Source of the DNA: Pseudomonas sp. P8_229 | GTDB taxonomy: Bacteria > Pseudomonadota > Gammaproteobacteria > Pseudomonadales > Pseudomonadaceae | Assembly (NCBI RefSeq): GCF_034008635.1 | Contig: NZ_CP125378.1 | Coordinates: 5,952,501-6,016,500 of the forward strand | DNA length: 64,000 nucleotides | Direction: 5' to 3' | In this document: positions 57,551 through 64,000 of the stretch, in pieces | Layout: every line of letters starts with the position of its first letter | How positions within the stretch are numbered: position 1 is the stretch's first letter | Position numbers and translations under genes: made by a program | The notes under the pieces: generated by a model | Database searches by the model: none | Told to the model about the DNA's origin: nothing | The model's input: only the letters and a program-made list of their open reading frames with translations

Positions 57551-58933
57551 TTACAGGCGCCCGTATTCGCGGGCCGTGCGATCGACGGCGATGCGGGTTT
57601 TGTCGACCAACTCATCGAGTTCGGCCCGGGTGGCGATCAGGGCCGGGGCCATGATCATCCGGCCGAGGGTTGAGCGAATGATCAAGCCTTCCTCAAACCC
57701 GATGGTGCGGCAGCGCCAGGCGATGTCGTTTTCGTTGGCGAAACGCTTGCGGGTGGCTTTGTCTTCGGCGAATTGCAGCGCGGCGACCAGACCGACGCCC
57801 TGAATTTCACCCACCAGCGGGTGGTTGCCGAACACTTCGCGCAGGCAATTCTGCAGGTACGGGCCGGTGTCGTTTTTCACCTGTTTGACCACGCCTTCGT
57901 CGCGCAGGGCCTTGAGGTTGGCAATCGCCACCGCAGCAGCCACCGGATGCCCGGAGTAGGTCAGACCGTGGGCGAACACGCCGCCTTTTTCTACAAGCGC
58001 CTCGGCCATGCGTCGCGACAGGATCAACCCGCCCATGGGGATGTAACCGGAGGTCAGGCCTTTGGCGATGGACAGGGTATCCGGTTCGAAGCCAAAGGCC
58101 TGGTGCGCAAACCACTCGCCGGTACGGCCGAAACCGCCAATCACTTCGTCGGCGCACAGCAGTACGTCGTACTTGCGGCAGATGCGCTGGATTTCCGGCC
58201 AGTAAGTGGCGGGCGGAATGATCATGCCGCCGGCGCCCTGGAAGGGTTCGGCGACGAACGCGGCGACTTTGTCGGCGCCCAGTTCGAGAATCTTGTCTTC
58301 CAGTTGTTTCGCCGCGCGCAGGCCGAATTCTTCGGGGCTGAGGTCACCTTCATGGGCGAACCAGTACGGCTCGTCGATGTGCGCCACGTCAGGGATGGTG
58401 CCGCCCATTTCGTGCATGAACTTCATGCCGCCCAGCGCCGTCGCAGCGAGGGTCGAGCCGTGATAGCCGTTCCAGCGGCCGATCATGATTTTCTTCTCGG
58501 GCTGGCCCATGACCTGCCAGAACTTGCGCACGGTGCGGATCAGCACCTCGTTGGCTTCGGAGCCGGAGTTGGTGTAGATCGCGTGGCTGTAGTGCTTGGG
58601 CAACAGGCTGAAGAGCAGCTCGGACAGCTCGATCACCTGCGGGTGAGTGGTGTGGAAGAACATGTTGTAGTAGGGCAGTTGTTCCAGCTGCGCCGTCGCG
58701 GCGGCGGCCAAGTCCCTGCGCCCGTAACCGAGGTTGGTGCACCACAGGCCGGACATGCCGTCCAGGTAACGATTGCCGTCGTTGTCCCACAACGCCAGGC
58801 GATCACCGCTGACCATCACCCGCGGGCCTTCCTCGTTGAGGGCCTTCTGGTCGACGAACGCGTGTATGTGGTGGGCGGCGTCGGCGGCCTGGTAATCGCG
58901 GGTACTGCGAGTCGGATCGAATTCGGCGGACAT
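57551..58933 (-). CDS. Class III aminotransferase (omega-amino acid/polyamine:pyruvate type)
   Basis: 460 residues with the PLP Lys in SIAKGLTSGY (about 281), the cofactor-binding loop NSGSEANE and DEVIGGFGRTG. Sequence features (AADAAHHIHAF, GRMIMAPALI) match the beta-alanine/polyamine:pyruvate branch (SpuC-like). The exact amine donor is unknown. ATG 58933 with GGAG upstream is chosen over ATG 58972. The gene is divergent from a TetR regulator. Confidence 0.87.
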   Translation of the reverse strand: MSAEFDPTRSTRDYQAADAAHHIHAFVDQKALNEEGPRVMVSGDRLALWDNDGNRYLDGMSGLWCTNLGYGRRDLAAAATAQLEQLPYYNMFFHTTHPQVIELSELLFSLLPKHYSHAIYTNSGSEANEVLIRTVRKFWQVMGQPEKKIMIGRWNGYHGSTLAATALGGMKFMHEMGGTIPDVAHIDEPYWFAHEGDLSPEEFGLRAAKQLEDKILELGADKVAAFVAEPFQGAGGMIIPPATYWPEIQRICRKYDVLLCADEVIGGFGRTGEWFAHQAFGFEPDTLSIAKGLTSGYIPMGGLILSRRMAEALVEKGGVFAHGLTYSGHPVAAAVAIANLKALRDEGVVKQVKNDTGPYLQNCLREVFGNHPLVGEIQGVGLVAALQFAEDKATRKRFANENDIAWRCRTIGFEEGLIIRSTLGRMIMAPALIATRAELDELVDKTRIAVDRTAREYGRL

Positions 58934-58989
58934 GGCTGATCTCCAGAGAATGGGGCGGGTAAGTGCGTTCATTCCAGCGCTGCACGGCT

Positions 58990-59033
58990 AATATTTGTCA
59001 CTTAAAAATATTTTTGTAAAGAAAATATTTGTC
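58990..59033. promoter_or_regulatory. Candidate operator between aminotransferase and TetR genes
   Basis: Two AATATTTGTC direct repeats (58990-58999 and 59024-59033) with a further TAAAAATATTTTTG inverted stretch between them lie in an AT-rich promoter region shared by the divergent pair. They are 34 bp apart, near three helical turns. Confidence 0.5.
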
Positions 59034-59089
59034 GGTGAAAAAAGATATCCGTAGGCTGAGTCGCATTGGCAAGGATCATCAGAGGCAAC

Positions 59090-59719
59090 ATGAGCGGACT
59101 CAGAGAGCGGCAGAAGGAACAGCGCCGGCAGGTGATCGCCGAGGCGGCACTTGAGCTGTTCAAGACCAACGGCTTTGCAGCCACTACGCTGGACCAGATC
59201 GCGGTGCAGGCCGGGGTGTCCGCGCCAACGGTGGTGAATTACTTCGGCGGCAAGCAGGAAATTCTGCTGGCCTTGCTCAAGCAGCCGGACGAGCAGGCCA
59301 TGCGTGATGCGCGGGCCAATCTGGATGACGACAGCGATCCGCTTGAAGCGCTGTGTGAGTTCGAAGGGCTGATGACCGATTACCAGCTGCAAGCAATGCC
59401 GGCGTCGCTGTGGCGCGAACTGGCGCCGTTTCTGCTGACTGGCGAACTGGCGCAGGCCTTGAGCCCGTGGAATGCGGCGGTGATCGAAGAAACCAAGGCG
59501 CTGCTCGGGCATTTTCAGGCGCGGGGCAAGGTGCGTGCATCGGTCGATCTGGACGTGGCGGCGACGCTGTTCAACCAGTACGCGAACATGGCGTTCATCC
59601 GCCTGGCGACCGAGGCCACGCCGGATAGAGACGCGCACGCTGAGCATATGCGCGGTGTACTGAACTTGTTGTGCCACGGCATGTTGACGGGTGAGGAGAA
59701 GCCTGCAGTCCCGATCTGA
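59090..59719 (+). CDS. TetR-type regulator
   Basis: 209 residues. The N-terminal helix-turn-helix (about 5-55: ALELFKTNGFAATTLDQIAV, GVSAPTVVNYFGGK) is followed by a helical ligand-binding domain. ATG 59090 has AGAGGC upstream; the frame to 59066 is not needed. Divergence from the aminotransferase gene and the AT-rich repeats between suggest it represses that gene. Confidence 0.87.
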   Translation: MSGLRERQKEQRRQVIAEAALELFKTNGFAATTLDQIAVQAGVSAPTVVNYFGGKQEILLALLKQPDEQAMRDARANLDDDSDPLEALCEFEGLMTDYQLQAMPASLWRELAPFLLTGELAQALSPWNAAVIEETKALLGHFQARGKVRASVDLDVAATLFNQYANMAFIRLATEATPDRDAHAEHMRGVLNLLCHGMLTGEEKPAVPI

Positions 59720-59790
59720 CAACCGTTCATCGCTCAACTACGCTGCCTTACGTATCCCTTTCTGACACCCGGGCGTAAGGAATCACGCGC

Positions 59791-61404
59791 ATGCGAAGCA
59801 GGCTGCTGGCGGTATCGATGATGGTGTTCGCCGTGCTCTGGAGCGGGCCTGGCTGGGCACTGGAAGACGCGGTCAAACCGGCGGACGAGGCGGTGGAGCT
59901 GAAGGTCGCCAACCGCAGCATCATGCTGTTTCGCGCGACGCTGCTGGGCGAGTCGCCGGCGGCGCGGGTCAAGCGGGCGAAGATGGTCATCAGCGAGGCG
60001 CTGGATGAATCGGACAATCTGACGGTCTCGGTCGATCCGATCCAGAACAGCTACATGGTTCTGCTGGGGGATAAACGAGCGTTCATCGTTGCACCCAAGG
60101 ATGTTGACGGGGTCGAATACGCCTCGGTGCAGCAGGCCGCCGAAGGCGCCGCCGAGAAGCTGCGTCAGGTGGTCACTGAAACCGGCGAGGCACGCAGCCT
60201 GCACCTGATCCTGCGGTCGCTGGCGCTGGCTGCGGTGGCCACGGTGATCTACCTCGGCTTGCTCTGGTGCCTGGCGTATCTGCGTCGCAAGTTGCTGAGC
60301 AAACTGCCCGAACTGATGGATCGCCACACCCAGGCGCTGAAGGTCGGGCGGGTGCAGTTGATCGACGCCAATTTCCTTTATCCGCTGGTCAGTCGCCTGC
60401 TGTTGGTACTGCGCTGGCTGGTGATCCTGCTGCTGACCTATGAGTGGCTCGGGTTCGTCCTGTCGCGATTTCCCTACACCCGACCCTGGGGTGAACGTCT
60501 CAACAACTACCTGCTCGAACTGGCCGCTTATCTGCTGGACGGCATTGTCGGGGCGATTCCCGGCCTTGGCGTGGCGCTGGCGATATTCTTTATCGCCCGT
60601 GGTGTGACGGCGTTTACCCGGCGCATTTTGCGGCGTATGGCGACCCCGGGAACCTTCAGTTGGCTGAACCACGAAACCCTGCAACCGACCCAACGCCTGA
60701 CCGCGCTGGCGATCTGGCTGTTTGCCCTGGCGATGGCTTATCCGTATTTGCCGGGGGCGGGCACCGATGCGTTCAAGGGGTTGTCGGTGCTGATCGGCCT
60801 GATGATTTCCCTCGGCGCCACCAGCGTAGTGGGGCAGGCCGCTGCCGGGTTGATCCTGACGTACACCCGCACCTTGCGCCCCGGCGAGTTCGTGAAAATC
60901 GGCGAGTACGAAGGCACCGTCACCGAACTGGGCATGTTCACCACACGCATTCGTACAGGGCTGGGCGAAGTGCTGACACTGCCCAATTCGATGATCACCG
61001 GCACCGTCACCAAAAACTACTCGCGCACCGTGCAGGGCCCGGGTTACGTGGTCGATACCGTGGTCACCATCGGCTACGACACACCATGGCGCCAGGTCGA
61101 GGCGATGTTGCTGGAAGCGGCCAGGCGCACCCCGGGGGTTCTTGAAGACCCGGCGGCCCAGGTGTTCCAGACCGCGCTGTCGGACTTCTATCCCGAGTAT
61201 CGGCTGGTGGCGCAGGCGATTCCCAGCCAGCCACGCCCGAGGGCGGTGCTGCTGAGCATGCTGCACGCCAACATTCAGGACGTGTTCAACGAGTACAGCG
61301 TGCAGATCATGTCGCCGCACTATCTGGGCGACCCACAACACGAGAAGTGGGTGCCGAAGGACAAGTGGTACACCGCACCTGCGCAACCGCCGAAGGAGTC
61401 GTGA
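59791..61404 (+). CDS. MscS-type mechanosensitive channel
   Basis: 537 residues with a signal peptide, a periplasmic N-terminal domain (about 25-135), four or so membrane segments and the MscS core. LGLMISLGATSVVGQAAAGLI is the pore helix region and GEFVKIGEYEGTVTELGMFTTRI the beta domain. It releases osmolytes under hypo-osmotic shock. It is a larger MscS variant than E. coli MscS (286). It stands convergent with the cytochrome c gene, two bp from its stop. Confidence 0.85.
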   Translation: MRSRLLAVSMMVFAVLWSGPGWALEDAVKPADEAVELKVANRSIMLFRATLLGESPAARVKRAKMVISEALDESDNLTVSVDPIQNSYMVLLGDKRAFIVAPKDVDGVEYASVQQAAEGAAEKLRQVVTETGEARSLHLILRSLALAAVATVIYLGLLWCLAYLRRKLLSKLPELMDRHTQALKVGRVQLIDANFLYPLVSRLLLVLRWLVILLLTYEWLGFVLSRFPYTRPWGERLNNYLLELAAYLLDGIVGAIPGLGVALAIFFIARGVTAFTRRILRRMATPGTFSWLNHETLQPTQRLTALAIWLFALAMAYPYLPGAGTDAFKGLSVLIGLMISLGATSVVGQAAAGLILTYTRTLRPGEFVKIGEYEGTVTELGMFTTRIRTGLGEVLTLPNSMITGTVTKNYSRTVQGPGYVVDTVVTIGYDTPWRQVEAMLLEAARRTPGVLEDPAAQVFQTALSDFYPEYRLVAQAIPSQPRPRAVLLSMLHANIQDVFNEYSVQIMSPHYLGDPQHEKWVPKDKWYTAPAQPPKES

Positions 61405-61405
61405 A

Positions 61406-62032
61406 TCACTGTTGCAACACGAACGCCGCCAGTTTTTGCAGCTCATCGGCGCTCAACTGCGCAAACGCAGGCATCGGAACTTCACCCCATTTACCGGCGC
61501 TGCCATGCTCGATGCTGGCCATCAGTTTAGTCAGTGCCTGCGGGTCCCTGGCGTATTGGGCGGCAACATCGCGATAGGCCGGCCCGACCACTTTGTGATC
61601 GATGGCGTGGCACGACAGGCAAGCGTTGTTCTGCAGCAAGGTCGTGACGTCGGATGAGGCCTGGGCGGGCATCGCAATTGAGGCGGCTTGCACTTCGGGG
61701 TCGATGGCCTTGGCACTGCCGTAGGTCACGGCCAGATAGGCGCCAATGAGTTTCACGTCCTCATCGGTGATGGGCGCGCCGTAGGTGTGCTGCATCTTGC
61801 CGGCTTCTGCGGTCCATTGCGCCAGACTCATGCCCGGTGGCTGGAAGTTGATGTAGTCGGCGGAGTGGCAGGTGGAACATTTCTGTTGCGCCAAGTCGTA
61901 GCCCGGCAGCGTGGCGGATTTGAGTGTGGCGGTTTCTGCCGGCAGCTTGACGGTGACAGGCGCGGCGCTGGCCATCGCGGCAAGGAAACACAGCTGCACG
62001 GCGTACAGCGAACGGGTGCTTGAACGTTTCAT
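61406..62032 (-). CDS. Periplasmic diheme cytochrome c
   Basis: 208 residues with a signal peptide (MKRSSTRSLYAVQL) and two CXXCH heme sites (CSTCHSAD near residue 52, CLSCHAID near residue 138). It lies 10 bp after, and in the same direction as, the sulfite-oxidase-like gene, so it is the likely electron acceptor. ATG 62032 with GAGGAACC upstream. Confidence 0.88.
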   Translation of the reverse strand: MKRSSTRSLYAVQLCFLAAMASAAPVTVKLPAETATLKSATLPGYDLAQQKCSTCHSADYINFQPPGMSLAQWTAEAGKMQHTYGAPITDEDVKLIGAYLAVTYGSAKAIDPEVQAASIAMPAQASSDVTTLLQNNACLSCHAIDHKVVGPAYRDVAAQYARDPQALTKLMASIEHGSAGKWGEVPMPAFAQLSADELQKLAAFVLQQ

Positions 62033-62042
62033 GCAAGGTTCC

Positions 62043-63272
62043 TCAGGCGACGGTGACATGCAAGGTTTCAACGGCGTGGCGCCGGTAACCACCGGGGTTC
62101 CAGTCGGCTTGCAGCGGCTGAACCTCGCCGGCACGGTTGCTCGCCCGCACGCTCAAGGGCGTGACGCCCGGATCGCTGAAGGTCACGGTCAACGTCCATT
62201 CGCGGAACGAGTAGCGGCCCAGATCCTCGCCCAGCGTCGCGTCGCGCCAGCTGTTGCCGTTGTCCAGCGAGACCTGCACCTTGTCGATGCCGGCGCCGCC
62301 ATCGAACGCGATGCCCTTGAGCATCACGTCGGTGGCGCGCGGCAGTACGTCGCCGGGGGCGACGCTGGTGATGAAACTGCGCACCGGCAACGTCGAGATC
62401 GGCAGGGTTTTCGCTGCCGCCGTGCCGGGCGCCACGCAGAAACAGTCGTTGTCGGGCACGCGATAGCCCTTGCTCATGAAGAAGCCGTCGAAGGTCTGGT
62501 CGATCACCTCGATCTCGCTCAGGTGCTTGACCCAATAGGTGCCGAAATAGCCCGGCACCACCAGACGAATCGGGTAGCCGTTGAGGAAGGGCAGGTCACT
62601 GCCGTTCATTGACCAGGCAATCAGCGGCTCGCCGTCCGTGGCATGGCGGATGTCCAGCGCCTTGATGAACTCGGGCGTGCTCGGCAGCACCGGTTTGTCC
62701 AGCCCGCGAAAGGTTACCTGACGCGCCTCGGGCCTGACGCCGGCCTTGTCCAGCAGCGCCTTGAGCGGCACCCCGAGCCAGCGTGCATTGCCCATGGAGC
62801 CGTTGCCCAATTGCGCGCCGAACACCCGTGGCGTCGAGAAACCACGGCTGTTGCCCGAACATTGGTTGACTGCAACCACTTCCACCGGCGGGGCCAGAGC
62901 CTTGAGCTGCGCGAGCGACAGCGACAGCGGTGTGTCGACCGAGCCCTTGACCGTCAGCCGGTAAGTGTCCGGATCGATACTGAGCGGAAAGTTTGCCAAG
63001 TGGTAGCGGACGAAAAATGCATCGTTGGGCGTGAGCGGGCCTTCATTAAATACGCTGAAGGGTGTTTCAAGGTGCGGTGGGCGGGTGGTGACAAGAATCA
63101 GCGGTCGTTTCTGCGGATATTGCACCCGCGGACGCGGACCGGCGGCGAAGGTCACTTGCTCGGCATTCGGCTCCGCCGCGCTGGCGAGTCGGGCCAGCGG
63201 TGAGGCAGCCAGCGTCAGGGCCAGGGCGTCACGCATCAGGCGTCGACGGCTCGGGTTGCAGTCGTCCTTCAT
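62043..63272 (-). CDS. Sulfite-oxidase-like molybdenum enzyme (SorA type)
   Basis: 409 residues with a Tat-type signal (SRRRLMRD), the molybdopterin Cys138 (VNQCSGNSR) of the sulfite oxidase family and a C-terminal Mo-co dimerisation domain (SLDNGNSWRDATLGEDLGRY). It probably oxidises sulfite or a related substrate in the periplasm and passes electrons to the diheme cytochrome c encoded next. In known SorAB the partner has one heme; here it has two. No chaperone is linked. Confidence 0.86.
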   Translation of the reverse strand: MKDDCNPSRRRLMRDALALTLAASPLARLASAAEPNAEQVTFAAGPRPRVQYPQKRPLILVTTRPPHLETPFSVFNEGPLTPNDAFFVRYHLANFPLSIDPDTYRLTVKGSVDTPLSLSLAQLKALAPPVEVVAVNQCSGNSRGFSTPRVFGAQLGNGSMGNARWLGVPLKALLDKAGVRPEARQVTFRGLDKPVLPSTPEFIKALDIRHATDGEPLIAWSMNGSDLPFLNGYPIRLVVPGYFGTYWVKHLSEIEVIDQTFDGFFMSKGYRVPDNDCFCVAPGTAAAKTLPISTLPVRSFITSVAPGDVLPRATDVMLKGIAFDGGAGIDKVQVSLDNGNSWRDATLGEDLGRYSFREWTLTVTFSDPGVTPLSVRASNRAGEVQPLQADWNPGGYRRHAVETLHVTVA

Positions 63273-63528
63273 GGAGTTCTCTCTTGTTGTGGGTGATCGG
63301 TATCGATCCCCTCAACACTAGCCGCCTCGCGAAAGCTGTCGCTTTTCATTGCACGTCAGAGGCTTCGCATTTGACGACAGACCCGCCATCACTGGGCCTT
63401 GCCGCAAATTTGTCATGAAATGAAAAGTCATTGTCGTCTGATGCGAAGCGACCCGGCGGCGGCAGTCCTACAGTCCAGTCAACGCCCAACGAGGCAGCCC
63501 GCCAATCTTGCAGGGAGAATAAGAAAAC

Positions 63529-64000
63529 ATGGCCAAAGCCATACGCTTTCACGAAACCGGTGGTCCCGAAGTCCTTCGCCTGGAAGAGGTCGACGTCGGT
63601 GATCCAGGTCCGGGCCAGGTGCGCCTGCGTCATGTCGCGGTCGGTTTGAACTACGCCGACACCTACTTTCGCAACGGCACTTACCCGATTCCACTGCCTG
63701 CCGGCATGGGCGTCGAGGCGTCCGGCGTGGTCCAGGCCATCGGCGAGGGCGTGAGCAACGTCCGCGTCGGTGATCGGGTGACCTACACCGGGTTCCTCAA
63801 CACCCTGGGTGCCTATAGCACCGAACGCCTGATGCCTGCCGCACCGCTGATCAAACTGCCGGAAACCATCAGTTTCGAAACTGCAGCCGCGATGACCATG
63901 CGCGGCCTGACGTCGGCCTACCTGATGCGGCGTATCCACGACTTCAAGGAAGGTGACAGCATTCTGTTGCACGCGGCGGCGGGCGGCGTTGGCCTGATCG
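63529..64000 (+). CDS. qor: NADPH:quinone oxidoreductase, 5' part
   Basis: The visible 157 codons start at ATG 63529 (CAGGGAGAATAAGAAAAC upstream) and run off the right edge. MAKAIRFHETGGPEVL, the substrate-domain GMGVEASGVVQAIGEGV, and the nucleotide-binding HAAAGGVGLI match the Qor/YhdH type of quinone oxidoreductase (zeta-crystallin family). It is divergent from the molybdenum enzyme gene; the 256-bp gap between holds nothing I can assign. Confidence 0.9.
   Translation, partial: MAKAIRFHETGGPEVLRLEEVDVGDPGPGQVRLRHVAVGLNYADTYFRNGTYPIPLPAGMGVEASGVVQAIGEGVSNVRVGDRVTYTGFLNTLGAYSTERLMPAAPLIKLPETISFETAAAMTMRGLTSAYLMRRIHDFKEGDSILLHAAAGGVGLI

Noticed and set aside
63285..63320. A further member of the GAGGGGAT repeat family
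   Set aside because: Only ATCCCCTCAACAC matches and the partner arm is not found.

Overview
The window is GC-rich chromosomal DNA from a fluorescent Pseudomonas, most probably the P. fluorescens group. The evidence is the alkaline protease/lipase operon (aprA-inh-aprDEF, two autotransporter proteases, two RTX lipases), a MexT/MexS pair, and many copies of the GTGGGAGC...GCTCGCGAAG type of REP palindrome. I see no transposase, phage gene, rRNA or CRISPR array. One tRNA gene is present, the selenocysteine tRNA.

Layout. 1-3.2 kb: tail of an unknown membrane protein, then divergent mexT and mexS. 3.3-6.6 kb: an AT-rich leader, a 491-residue protein of unknown function and a MocR-type regulator. 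6.7-9.3 kb: phosphoglucomutase and a convergent pirin. 9.5-12.4 kb: an SF1 helicase with an odd glycine-periodic N-terminus and a small DUF1652-like protein. 12.6-16.4 kb: a SnoaL-AraC fusion regulator followed by an FAD oxidase, a cupin and a polyamine-binding protein. 16.9-33.8 kb: the secreted-enzyme operon. 34-38.8 kb: two small envelope proteins, then a FAN1-type nuclease overlapping a nuclease-helicase of the DinG/XPD kind. 39-42.9 kb: an orphan zeta-toxin-like kinase, a PAS-PAS hybrid histidine kinase and two small unknown proteins. 43-47.5 kb: a cation/proton antiporter, an SDR, a four-unit tandem repeat array and a PatB/MalY-like C-S lyase. 47.8-56.9 kb: formate dehydrogenase fdnGHI with in-frame UGA (Sec), fdhE, selA, selB and tRNA-Sec. 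56.9-57.5 kb: a 173-bp tandem REP array. 57.5-64 kb: a class III aminotransferase with divergent TetR, an MscS channel, a periplasmic diheme cytochrome c plus molybdenum sulfite-oxidase-like pair, and the start of a quinone oxidoreductase.

How the genes work together. AprDEF is a type I exporter that should carry AprA and the two RTX lipases, while Inh protects the periplasm and the two subtilisin autotransporters export themselves. The formate dehydrogenase cluster brings together the enzyme, its maturation factor and the selenocysteine decoding genes selA, selB and tRNA-Sec; only selD is missing from view. The strongest non-genic signal is repeat structure. Four 270-281-bp units behind patB each carry a copy of the patB 3' end plus a REP pair, and four 173-bp REP units follow tRNA-Sec. 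No clearly new multi-gene system is visible. The best leads are the repeat arrays, the GX3 glycine octad on the helicase, the orphan zeta-like kinase and the FAN1/nuclease-helicase pair.
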